Positions 24,245 through 34,182 of a stretch of 64,000 nt of DNA are shown here, one piece after another. Source of the DNA: Stercorarius parasiticus (Eukaryota; Chordata; Aves; Charadriiformes; Stercorariidae); contig VWZL01002517.1 in NCBI GenBank assembly GCA_013396915.1, forward strand, positions 552,318-616,317. Reading direction: 5' to 3'. A program made the position numbers and the translations under genes. Within the stretch, counting starts at the first letter, position 1, and each line of letters opens with the position of its first letter. The notes beneath the pieces were generated by a model. That model was not told where the DNA came from. It made no database searches and saw only the letters and a program-made list of their open reading frames with translations.

Positions 24245-26699
24245 TTGCGAATGCGAGCAATTGCAATAGACTGTAGCAACCGAGCTGCAGAAGTTTCTTT
24301 CTAAAAGAAAGAATTTGGTACTAAATTAGTAGCTCGCTTGACCTTGAGAAAGATCTGGCTTGGCCCAGGAGCCGCTGGCCCACAGGTTCAGCCTGACCGC
24401 ACCATGCTGCAGAAGCTGGCTTCCTCCTGAGATCATAAGAATTCATGGCTGCAGGTGACTGCAAAACCCCGAAGCCTGTATTCCTGCCCATGCGTGCACT
24501 TGTCTAGCAGATTCATAGGGCCCCCTGCTGACACACTTCCAAAACATGTATTTCCATGGTGCACATGGTCATAAGATTCTTCCTCCTAACGTCAAGGCTG
24601 AGGATTGCACCTAAATTGGAGTTTGAGCTCTTCTGCATGGGCCTCAATGGGTTTGAGCAGATTATCCCACCGTTGTTACGCAGACCTTGTACACATTTCA
24701 AGACTACTGTGCCCCTTCTCTTCTTTCGGTTAACAGCCCTGTCCAATCTTAATTGACAATCTTCTTCTCCAAGACTTCACCATCTGACGTTCAGTGCCCG
24801 GAAATGGTTGGAGCGCTCCAAAAGCCGACAGTAAGCAGGTGCTCTGCTGTCCTTCAGGCTATGCTGCTTTGTTTGCTCTCTGAGTGCTTCATGTTATAAT
24901 TTTTCCTAGTGAAATGTATTTTCAGCCATTTCTGAAATTTGTGTGGGTCACCTGGCCTCTGTTAATAGCTCCTAGCATACTAGCTTGGCAGTTCCTACAA
25001 TCTACTAGCCCGTAGTTTGCAGGTTTTAAATGAAACCGATGTAGGATGCACGGCTGCAAAGCTCTGCCCGCTCCGTTCTTCTGTTTGGATAATGGTCGTT
25101 AGTCTCCAAGACAGGTTTCCCAGGCCTTTCCCATCGCTGGTGCAATGGCATCACCTGGGCAGTGTTAGCCTTGCTCGGTTACCAGAACACCCTGTGAAAG
25201 AGCACAGGAAGCAAAGCCTGGCTCAAGGCAAAGCTTCTCCTCACCACGAGGTCCACCACTGCACCTCGGAAAAATGCTAGAGTGAACTGACGTGTTCAGG
25301 TGCTCTTGAAAATCGATGTTGACTTTTTATTTTCCCTTTGTTTCCCTGTGAGGACTTACAGTCGGTTCAGTTGTTTATTTCAGTATTTTTTGGGAAACTG
25401 AGTTAAGTTTCTACAGGTTATGGCTCTTCTGTTGACCTTTTCTGTCTGTGCAAGACTTCTTTCCCATGGAAAGTATAAGAGCGGAATTAAATCTCAGCGC
25501 GAATCAGGATGGCTTAACATCTTACTCACCCACTGTTCTTACTGACCAATAGTCACGCAGAGTAGGAAGAAAAATTTTCAGTAACTTTAAACTTACCAGT
25601 CATTTTTAGATTCAAAATTTGATGAGGTCAAATGGGTTTCCTTGTAAAAAAATAGACTAAGAATTAAAGAAGTCGGAATTATTTACCGCAGTTAAGCAGA
25701 GATGTGAAAGAAACGTAAGCATGATCTCGCGAAAGTTTGGCTTGTGAACTGAATCCAGCAGAATCACATTTCTGTAAAACGAACACCACAAAAACAAGCT
25801 GGAAAATCTGCTGCCACGCTGCATTGTAGTTATATGTGCTTTGAGCAGCCTGTCAACCCAGTGTTGGGGGGGTAGGGGGAGGATTTTAATGGAAATCCCT
25901 GAAACTCCAGGGCAAAATTCAGATTGTTTTCAAATTTCCAACTTGCTTTCAGCTTGAATAAACATAAATGCTGGAATTTAAGAATGTGTTTTTCTCCAGC
26001 AGCAGACGCTGGCCATCTGTCCCAGAGGAGCAGGGGGGGCGTCTGCGCTTTCCCTGGGGGTCACGCGTTGCCTTGTGCCTCTTGTGCCCATTACGGACAC
26101 GAAGCTGGAGAGCGGCGCTGGCGCTGGACGCTGAGGAGATGGGAAAGGGGGAGGTCTGGGCACGCAGCTGTGATGGTGGGAGTGCTGGGACCCTCAAGAG
26201 TGACCTCCTGGTTAGAGCTGGCGTCAGGGCTGGTGGAGCCGTGGAGGAGACTCCCAGTGAGAGCCGGCACAGCCCTTCCCGGGAGCGCTGCTCCTACCAG
26301 ACCGGCTCAGCAGTGCCTGGCATCACCCTCCTCATCCGCTACCCACGGTCTGCCAAAAACCGTGCCCATGGCTATCAGGATGTTTGACACACCTTTGTCC
26401 ACGGAGCGCTCCTCGGGAGCCAAGCGAGATGCTGTTCCCAGATCTGCTGAAGGCAGGGGGGGCTGGACCCTCTCTCTGTGGGGCAAAGCGTGGTGGGTCT
26501 GAGGAACGCAAGAGGCTTGTCCATACGGCACTAAAACACCCCAGGACCATACACAGTTGCCCAGGTGGCCTCAGAGTCTCCAAACCTGCTGTGGGAACTT
26601 GTTTCTCTGAGACCTATGGGGCTGGGGCTTGCTCCGGAGAGCTTCCCGGGGCCACCTCCTCGTGCCCAGGGGTCCCCACAGCCGCCCTTCTCCTCCTCC
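24245..26699. other. Unique DNA, no gene recognised
   Basis: AT-rich unique sequence with a GC-rich stretch at about 26.03-26.70 kb. That stretch is open in several frames, up to 192 codons at 25924-26502, without a recognisable domain. A GGCCCCCTGCTGAC word at 24519-24532 is close to the CTCF core in reverse orientation. No transposon remnant recognised. Confidence 0.35.
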
Positions 26700-26724
26700 G
26701 CTCCTGCCTGCCGCTTGCAGCAGC

Positions 26725-27035
26725 TTTACAAATGAGAGAATTACGCAGCCATGTGCAAATGCTCGTAAAAGCATCACACATAAGAAAATTCATGTCATTA
26801 ATCAATTGCATAAACATTCATGTCAGAAAATGCAGCGAAATATATGCAAAACCCATTGCTGCAGATTGCCTTCTGCGCAATTAGAAGTGCAGAAAAATGT
26901 GTAATAAGCATCAAATCTGTTTCCAAACAATTAAGGAGAGAATGAAACTTCAGTGTACTCTCAACAGGTTTATAAAAAGTGTTGCAGTGTTATGAATGTT
27001 AAGAACTCTGCACGCATCAATTTGCATACATCCGT
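26725..27035. promoter_or_regulatory. Candidate conserved non-coding block with octamer motif
   Basis: Motif-dense AT-rich DNA. ATTCATGTCA occurs twice, at 26788-26797 and 26816-26825, 28 bases apart. ATTAAT and CAATTGCATAAA words lie between them. A perfect reverse octamer ATTTGCAT sits at 27020-27027, the core POU-factor site. The 115-codon frame over 26953-27300 shows no known domain. Regulatory function is inferred from motif density only. Confidence 0.25.
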
Positions 27036-27480
27036 ACACGCGCCTATCTGCATTAGTATGGGCAATAAATGGACTGTGATCTTCTGCGTAGCAGGAGCAA
27101 AGAGCTGGCGCTTGATCCCACGGCTGCCCTTAATGTTTATTTCTCCTTGTCCCTCATTTGTGCACGAAGGCGGTTTGCCGCTCCCTCTTGAAACTCAATT
27201 AGATGTGCTGGGAACAAGGTTAGCTCGCGTATTTGTGTGTCTGCATCCAGGCATTCCTCAGCGATCGAATCCCAACGTTTTCTGGATGTTTTGTAAGTGA
27301 GAAAAAAATGCCATTGTCTAATGTGTAAGACGACTGGATCTAAGTGTTCTTACCTGTTCTGTAATTCTTTCCTCTCTCTAATAACGCCAGCACATTTAAG
27401 AGTCCTGAAGAGACTTAACTAAGATTTCATTTTTCAGTGCGATAGGCACTTAAATAACTTACTTGCTTTTTTCTTTTTCC
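27036..27480. other. Unique DNA, no gene recognised
   Basis: Mixed unique sequence. A TTTT/GTAAGTGA donor-like site occurs at 27292, at the end of the open frame that starts upstream. No matching exon structure could be defined. Confidence 0.35.
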
Positions 27481-27501
27481 TTTTTTTTTTTTTAAAAAAA
27501 A
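27481..27501. repeat. T13A8 homopolymer junction
   Basis: Thirteen T (27481-27493) followed directly by eight A (27494-27501). It is a perfect self-complementary dA:dT junction preceded by more T-rich sequence. Confidence 0.9.
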
Positions 27502-27742
27502 GCTATATGGAAGAAATTTACTAGAATTGCAAACAACGGTGCTTTGGAAAATATATATTAGTTTTTGAGTCCAAGGTTTACTAGCCAAACCGAAGAAAGA
27601 AGTCAGTCATATCCTCGGTGCACAGAAACTACATAGAGAAGATGCAGAATCCCATCTCTCTCTGATTCAGAATTTCTTTCAAGAATTTAGTGGCGGGTTT
27701 CCTCACATGGACCTATTTTACAGCAGCATTGCTGGGAAAATG

Positions 27743-27772
27743 AAATGTCCTGGTTGGAAATGTCCTGGTTGG
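27743..27772. repeat. Perfect tandem duplication of 15 bp
   Basis: AAATGTCCTGGTTGG occurs twice head to tail (27743-27757 and 27758-27772) without a mismatch. This is consistent with a recent slippage or duplication event. Confidence 0.9.
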
Positions 27773-28771
27773 AATAACACAGACAAACACTTAGGTACAT
27801 ATGAAGGTTTCATTCAACTCCAAATTATTTATTCAAAGAGTTTGGTTCCTTCTCCAGAGCAGAAAGCATTGCTGCCGTTACATATAGCTCCAGTTCTGCA
27901 GCCTGACCCGCGTGGGTGACCCTTGCCCGTGGCTTTGCTCAGCAGGAGCCCCGGCTGCGTGGGCTCGGGCACCTTCGGTAGCGACACGTCTGTCTGAGAG
28001 CTGGAAACGTCCTCAGGGAGCACTCGGGGGTGCGACTGCGACATCTGCTTGCTCTTAATATTTTCTCAGCAAGAGCTGACCTGTAGATCATGAGAGGAAG
28101 AAACAAAAGGGACGCAAATATGGCCTTACTTATTTACAAATGTGATTAATTATCTGCAACAAAGTTTTGCTGTCGCAGATCTTCTTTCCGTTTCTCCCCA
28201 GACACATGGAGCCTTTTTGCGTTCGCACTGGCAAACGCATAGACCCTCCAGTCAGATGACATGTGCCACTTAAACCTACCCCAGATCTGGATCTGATGGA
28301 TGTCAACACATTCAGAGTTGCTAGATTTGAAAGGAGTTTCTCTGCCTGCTCCTCAGTTGCTGAGGGAATGCAGAGTAATTTGGCATTTAAAGCCAAACCC
28401 AAACACCACCGCGTCACCCGTCTGATGGTACAAACACAGCCGAATAATTATTTGATGCGTGTTAGCAGACCAATATTGATGTTTTAGCAAAAGTTCTGTG
28501 ACTGTGGATGGAGCTTTATGGAGCTGCGGAGGGGCAGCGCGTTGGCTGTGCCCGTGCCTCTCGGAGCCTCTGGCTGTGCCTTCTCCGGTCTCAGCCCCCG
28601 GCGTCATTTCCCACCTCGTCTGCAGCTCCATCCTGGCATCCCGGAGCGCTGTGGGCTGAGATGAGCCGGTCCCATTGTGCCCCGGCCCCTCGGGGTCTGC
28701 TGCAGGGAAGTCGGAATTTGGGTCCCTGCTGGGCTGGGCATGGCCACGGGCTCTCGCTCCCCTGGGAGGGC
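27773..28771. other. Unique DNA, no gene recognised
   Basis: Unique sequence between a short duplication and the candidate LTR. Open frames on both strands (for example 28353-28901 minus) lack recognisable domains. The longest minus frame runs into the LTR candidate. Confidence 0.35.
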
Positions 28772-29306
28772 TGTCATGGATGGAGTGATGGACTTCACTC
28801 GTAGAAAGCAGCAGTGAGATGTTTATTGATATAAAACAGTGATTTAACAAAGTTTGAAAGCGAATGAGGCAGTGTTTCAATGAGATTGGATGGCGAGGCA
28901 CAGTGGGTTATTTACTGCACGGGGGGCAGGGTCAGACAGAGCCGTCAGGGAGACCCTCCCGTTGAGTGGAGGTTCAGAGGGGGCACCCTTTGCTTCCTAA
29001 ACTCCTCAGAGAGGAGCCTGGGGGCGGCTGGATCCAGTCCCAGTCCCAGACTTGGTCAACAGTTTACGCCTAAAGGATTATATACGCACAATTTGCCTGC
29101 TGTTGGTGGCGCACTGCAGAACCACGTAGCCCACACCATCAGCTATAACGCTTTGGCAGCACAGAAATTTGCATTCTTCACCACCACAGTGGTTAAGCAA
29201 CGACTTTTCCATCAAAAGACCACTTCAGGCACCTTTTTGCAATCCCAAGCTAAAATGCATATGATCTAGAATGAAGCGGGAGTTGGGCTGCAGCAAACCA
29301 TGAACG
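28772..29306 (-). mobile_element. Candidate solo LTR of an endogenous retrovirus
   Basis: Read on the minus strand, the segment has the order expected of a retroviral LTR. It starts near 29306 with a TTCATGGTTTGC-like stretch resembling the TGTCATGGTTT starts of bird ERV LTRs. A TATATAAT box follows at 29084-29077, then an AATAAA polyadenylation signal at 28827-28822. It ends in CCATGACA at 28779-28772, nearly the inverse of the start. No second LTR, primer-binding site or gag/pol/env-like frame is next to it, so it would be a solo LTR. The first dinucleotide is CG instead of TG, and I found no matching target-site duplication (left flank AGGGC, right flank CCTTT), so the right boundary is uncertain. 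Confidence 0.5.
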
Positions 29307-29930
29307 CCTTTGGTAGAGGGGGTGGGACTCGAGCAGCTCAGCTCCGATTCTCGTTCCCATCTTGCTGCACCCACGGAGACCCACCGTGTTGGCCACTGAA
29401 CTCCAAACAGGGGAGGGTTAACACTCCTAAAACATACATACAGTTTCTTGGCTGTAAGTTGTTATAACTGTTTTCAGGTGTTCCTCGTAGAATGAGAAAT
29501 CGATTAAAACCAAATCAGGAAATGAAAGGTTTTCCATAACATGCCAACTGTCTTTGCCCTACCGAGGGAGCTGCTCTCCGCAGCGGGACACCAGGGTTAG
29601 CCTCTCCTGTGCGGCTGCGGAGCCCCAGCAGCTTTGTGCCTGAAGCCTTGAGGAGCACCTTTCGCTTGAAGTTTCTATACTCCAGTATTAATATCAATGC
29701 ACGGGGAAATGATCGTTTTTCTTTATTTTTTCAAAGTTTATTTTATTTGCTCTATTTCTTCAAATATATTTCATTTACTGCATTTTCAAGCATTTAGTCT
29801 TACAGCATGAAAATCCGTCTGAGTCCTGCCTCCTTCTCCTAACTCATCATCCGGGCTCCGGCGAAAGGCAGAGGCAGGGACCCGGCCGGGGCGGCAGGGA
29901 GGGACTCACAGAAACTCGTCCTTTGGGTCA
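29307..29930. other. Unique DNA, no gene recognised
   Basis: Mixed composition. AT-rich stretch at 29.70-29.79 kb. No open frame of interest. Confidence 0.4.
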
Positions 29931-30005
29931 CAGAATCACAGGGCCATAGAATTGCCTGGGTAGGAAGGGACTTTTCAGATCATCGAGTCCAACCATCCTC
30001 CACCG
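29931..30005 (-). mobile_element. CR1 LINE 3' end fragment
   Basis: On the plus strand it reads CAGAATCACAGGGCCATAGAATT, then the reverse of the CR1 terminal block (GGAAGGGACTTTTCAGATC, then ATCGAGTCCAACCATC). This is the last ~75 bases of a CR1 copy on the minus strand. It keeps two degenerate copies of the terminal octamer. No coding sequence remains. Confidence 0.9.
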
Positions 30006-31974
30006 GCGCAGAAGGAAACACTGACTCACGATTTCTGTGCGTGTGATTTCTGGCCTCCTAGATTTTACCATCGCTCGTGCATGGTTTTGCTTTTATGTCA
30101 GCGCATATTTTTAAAAGAGAACCATGACAACTAAATGAAGAAGAAGAAGAAGACATCAGTGCCGTGTCATGGCTGAGATTTTACACACATAAAAGCCCGT
30201 AAGCAGAGCTGTGTAAAGCTCATTGGTTTCACTTCACAGGGGCTCGTGGCCAGATTCGCTCTGGCTTTTGCTCCGCCGCAGCCGGCCCCCTCCCAGTGCT
30301 GCTGGGAGAGTCGGGGCTGAACCTCGCGCTACCCCAGGGCCAAATTTAATCAGGATCGGTCAGTTTAGGCACCTCTCTCATCAGCGCTCTCCGAGACCGC
30401 CCATTTCACCAGTTTTCTTCACAAAATCGCATTGCTTGCTTTCGACAGTCACAGCACCTAATTTTCCTAAAGGCTTCACGGGCCTTAATGAATAACGTAA
30501 AGAATTCTGAGTTCGTAGCAAAAGATAAAGGACATTTGCGTGACACTGTTGCTAATATTTCAGTCTGCCGTGAGCGCAGTTTAGTCACAGAGTGTGTTTG
30601 TACCAGGCAGGCAAACGCGTCTCCGTGGATCAGCTGGTACCTGGAGAATCAGACCCAAATAGCCATGGGAATTTCTGAATTTCCTGATGATGAGTACGCA
30701 ATATAGCCCCTAATGTTGCATGTGTGGTGTAGGGCAGTAGTTGGTAGGCTGTGCACCGCTGGGCACATAAATCCCGCAGGATTTTCCTCTCCGTTGCCCA
30801 TCTCTGCCACGGGAGCTCTCGTGCTGCTCGGCTGGAGCCGACATTCCTGCCCTGGGAGGGGACGCAGCAGCGCTGGGACCTCTTTGCCTTGTTCCGTCCT
30901 GCCAGCTTAGTCCATCGACACGTCCCTTGCAATGACTGGAAAGAAAGGTGTGACTCGCACGGTGTAAGTCCCCATGGAGAGCGTGGTGGGGGCCGCGGGG
31001 GTGGGATTGCCCAGGGTTTCGTGCGGGTGATGCCACCATCCGCCCCCCAAGCGTCCGGCAAAGCGGCATTGATGCGACTCGCACCTGGGAAGTTTCCAAT
31101 TTGTTATTGGGTCTCTGGTCCGGCTGCTGGGAAAGGTGATGCCGCAGAAAAACTACTGGAAAAGAATAAAAATTTTTAAGTTGAAGTTATCCAAGGAGAG
31201 GGAAGAGATTTGCAGGCAGCTGCTGGGCGCTTTCCAGCCTGGATAACTTTGTAGCGCTCAGCAGGCAGCGTGAACACAGCTTTTAACAAGAAATTCATAT
31301 TGTTTTCCAGAGAAAAGTGTTTTTATTTCTTCTGAGTGTTTGTTTTCTGAGATATTGTCTACAGATATACTTAATCACCTTTCTAGCGAACGCGCTGACA
31401 AGGATGCGCGTGGTGGTGCCGTTCCATCCCGTCTCCCTGCATGCGGAGACGCGGAGGGGGTAAACACGGTGCATATGCTCAGGCACGGCTGAGACACAAC
31501 ACAGCTGAGCACCCAGAACTGCGGCGTCAAGATCCATAAGAAGAAAAAGATCCTCAGAAGACAGGCGACAATGCCAGACTCTTGGGTAAGAACAAGAAGG
31601 CTTCAGCAATCACACTGCAAAAAAGGTGGCTTCTTACTGAAACTGGGAAAAGTTTGGGAAAAGGAGAAGAGAGTGGCAAGGGAGTGCAAGACGGGGGGGA
31701 TCTGTCACCGCGTGCCTCCCAGCCACAGAAACGGGGAGGAAAAGGGCTTCCAAAGCTGCCCTTGTGCACCCCAGAAGGAGCAGTGGGGTACGGGCAGCAA
31801 CGAGTGCCAGCGGGTCCTTGGGCAGCGGAGAGGAGCGTGAGAGACAAAGGTGCTGGACATGCTGGTTGGCAAAATTAAGAACAAGAGAAAGAAATTATCT
31901 GCATGTCTCAGTAATGATCAAAAGCCTGTCTCACGTCTCCAGGGACAGCAATGCTTAAAAACACTCGCATTGAC
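30006..31974. other. Unique DNA with a (GAA)5 run
   Basis: A (GAA)n run lies at 30137-30153. GC-richer segments at 30.24-30.40 and 30.75-31.1 kb give open frames on both strands with no recognised product. The 31.57-31.95 kb part is purine-rich. It could belong to the older CR1 relic immediately downstream, but I cannot align it by eye. Confidence 0.35.
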
Positions 31975-32525
31975 ACGATCGGAGAGCTGGTACACAGGAG
32001 AATTAAATTAACTTAGTTGAATACTCTGAGCCATTAATAATAATTTTTAACAAACCCCGTAACAACGGGTCGATTCCTAAGGAGGAGAAATTATATTAGT
32101 GTCTGTGCTTAAAAAGGGTAAATATAAAAATTCGGGTAACCAGTGACCAGTTGCCAGGCCCAGAAATAATAATGGAAAAAGCCATGTGAGATGTCATCAC
32201 TAATGAATTCTTCAGTTCTACAGCGCAATTAATGCCAAGCAAAGTGGTTTTATGAAGCATATGTCTTAAGGAAAATTGCCATGGGAGATGATAACTCTGC
32301 TGACTGAAGGTAACTGTCACAAAACAGGTTTCCTAAAATAATTTGATTTACTGCCCCAGGCACTTTGAAAAATTGCCTTATACCCAGTAATGCCTCAGAA
32401 ATTAAATGGATTAAAAACAGTTAAATGATCTAAAAATGTAATCAAAACCAGGAAGCCATCATTCTTTGGTGTTTTTCTAGCAAGTTGCCATAGGGATGTC
32501 TCCTTAACACAATACTGCGTTGCAG
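31975..32525 (+). mobile_element. Ancient CR1 relic, reverse-transcriptase region
   Basis: Heavily decayed copy of an old amniote CR1 lineage (the type abundant in turtles and crocodilians). It follows the RT domain in order. A CTTAAAAAGGGTAAA block at 32108 leads into GGGTAAC and a decayed RPVSLTS/GKIMEK-like segment (32140-32190). AATTAATGCCAAGCAAAGTG and GGTTTTATGAAG (32226-32256) correspond to the NAxQHGFxK region. ATTAAATGGATTAAAAACAG (32401-32420) corresponds to KWIKNW, and GTGTTTTTCTAGC leads toward the GVPQG region. Stops and indels are frequent, and the catalytic YxDD segment is not recognisable. Sequence downstream of 32525 no longer follows this copy. Its 3' end may be the separate piece at 33185. 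Confidence 0.8.
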
Positions 32526-32734
32526 GGCCCATACATCAGTGAGTGCTAATAGCTGGATGGCAGTAGCTCAGCCACACGGATTAGCCGCGGTGGGGGGGCT
32601 CATGTGGACACCCCACGCGGTGGAGCTCCGTCTGGGGCGAGAGTGTGGAAAAGATGAGGAATGTTCTGGTAGGAAAAAGGTCATGTCCGGGAACGCGGCA
32701 GGAATGAGAGTTAACAAGAAGGGCGTGAGGAAGA
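32526..32734. other. Unassigned DNA between two CR1 RT relics
   Basis: GC-richer than the flanking AT-rich relic. It may be the 5' extension of the second CR1 fragment, but I cannot match it to CR1 coding sequence with confidence. Confidence 0.3.
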
Positions 32735-32965
32735 CCCAGGGACGCACAGATCTGTTAGTCTGAGCTCGGTGCCCGGACAAACTACGGAGAAGATCCCACA
32801 GGGTGCTACTGAAAGGACAATGCAATCATCGGGCAGAGTCAGCACGGGCGGACGAAGGGAAGGTCCTGTCTGGCTAATTTGATACCCTCCTGGGACAAGG
32901 TCACCCGCCTCGTGGACGAAGGGCAGGCGGAGGATGGGTTTTGCTGATATGAAGCCCCGTTGCTG
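32735..32965 (+). mobile_element. Second CR1 fragment, RT domain of bird-type CR1
   Basis: Plus-strand translation gives a decayed PVSLSSVPG-like segment (about 32750-32780). From 32840 it gives SQHG-type residues followed by TKGRSCLANLIPSWDKVTRL and VDEGQAEDG, then a stop near 32944. These match the CR1 RT region that normally reads QHGFTKG(K/R)SCLTNL, (Y)DKVTRLVDEG and then the catalytic YLDF segment. The copy loses similarity where YLDF should be. It is younger and more GC-rich than the relic at 31975-32525. The two overlap in protein coverage, so they must be separate insertions. Confidence 0.8.
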
Positions 32966-33184
32966 CGGTGGCTGAGCAGCAGCACGGGAATATGCTGCAA
33001 CGGTTAAAAACCAAAAGCAGCACACTCATATGGGGAACAAGAATATTCTGATTACCAAAAGCAATTACCAGCCAGAAGAGCTAACCTGGGGACCTGGGGA
33101 CTGCACACCACGAAGATCCTCCAAATGCAAACCGGGGGATTATTTGGAAGCGATGCTGAAGCCGGAACAAGCAGTTGTGTGTTA
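32966..33184. other. Unassigned DNA within the CR1 cluster
   Basis: No open frame or clear repeat similarity. It lies between the second RT fragment and an old CR1 3' end and may be decayed CR1 sequence. Confidence 0.3.
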
Positions 33185-33247
33185 TGAAGAAATGAGTAGA
33201 TGAAGTGCAGGAGATCGCATTAGATTATCCTAATGGTCCCTTCCGGG
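33185..33247 (+). mobile_element. Old CR1 3' end fragment
   Basis: GCAGGAGATCGCATTAGATT followed by ATCCTAATGGTCCCTTCCGG corresponds to the terminal block of older CR1 subfamilies. In those families the block reads like GGTCAGATTAGATGATC then AATGGTCCCTTCTGGCC, unlike the young bird tail GGTCCCTTCCAACCC. It could be the displaced 3' end of the ancient relic at 31975-32525. The octamer tail is not preserved. Confidence 0.65.
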
Positions 33248-33732
33248 GATGAATTTAATGAAAGAATATGTGTTTTTTATACCATTATTAAAAATAAGAG
33301 ATTCATCTAATTTGATTAATTTTTCACCATCTTCAGCAGCTAGCACAGCTCTCGCTTGCAGATGTAGCCACAAGCAGCTCTCTGCTAGAGGACTCCAGCA
33401 GAGTTTCGCTAACTTCAGCTCCAGACTCAGGGCCTCGTTTTGCTCATCCCGCGGCTAAAGCTGGGTGAAGAGCTGCATTTCCTCCCCCTCATACTTCCTG
33501 AGGTTTCAAAATAAAAGAGAATTTTCCATGTGTGCGGGGGTGAAGGCGTTGGAGGTGGAGGGAGCTGCCCCGGTGTGGGACGAGCCGCTCTGCTGCTCTC
33601 CAGCCGTGCCAAGGACGTCACGGGGGTCTTGGACAGGGTCCCTCTTGTGCCCCATGTGCTGCACGTTAGTACGTGGCTTACACCCCAGGGCCTGACCAAA
33701 ACTGGCATCTAGGCACTACCACAATGGTGAGC

Positions 33733-34119
33733 AGAATCATAGAGTCATTTAGGTTGGAAGGGACCTTTCAGATCATCGAGTCCAACCATCACCCCAACCC
33801 TCCCAAACCCCCACTACCCCACGTCCCTCAGCACCACGTCTGCCCGGCTTTTAAACCCCTCCAGGGATGGCGACTCCACCACTGCCCTGGGCAGCCTCTT
33901 CCAATGCTTCACAACCCTTTCCGGGAAGAAATTTCTCCTAATATCCATCCTAAACCTCCCCTGGCACAACTTGAGGCCGTTTCCTCTTGTCCCATGGCCT
34001 GTTCCTTGGGAGAAGAGCCCGACCCCCCCTGGCTACCCCCTCCTTTCAGGGAGCTGTAGGGAGCGAGAAGGTCTCCCCTCAGCCTCCTCTTCTCCAGGCT
34101 GAACACCCCCAGCTCCTCA
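33733..34119 (-). mobile_element. CR1 LINE, young 5'-truncated copy
   Basis: The minus strand reads the CR1 ORF2 C-terminus ([20 protein letters not shown], then SSLKGGGSQ), then the 3' UTR. It finishes at 33733 with the octamer tail (TGACTCTATGATTCT). It is nearly identical to 18007-18310 of the plus-strand copy: I see only about half a dozen differences over roughly 300 bases. Both therefore belong to one subfamily. Its own coding region is frame-disrupted in the same place, after the GGGSQGG segment. That suggests the shift was in the source element. The 5' truncation point (34119) abuts an odd TAGT/ACTA-rich stretch. No target-site duplication is evident, as is normal for CR1. Confidence 0.95.
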
Positions 34120-34182
34120 CTAGTAATAGTTAGTGTAGTATTAACACTATTGTAGTACTAGTGCAGTATTTACACTAAACCC
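34120..34182. repeat. Short imperfect direct and inverted repeats at the CR1 truncation point
   Basis: TAGTGTAGTATTAACACT (34131-34148) recurs as TAGTGCAGTATTTACACT (34159-34176), with two mismatches, 28 bases apart. Inside the first copy TAGTGT and ACACTA (34131-34136 and 34144-34149) are inverted. Confidence 0.7.

Noticed and set aside
33673..34059. 128-codon plus-strand frame
   Set aside because: It is the antisense translation of the minus-strand CR1 copy.
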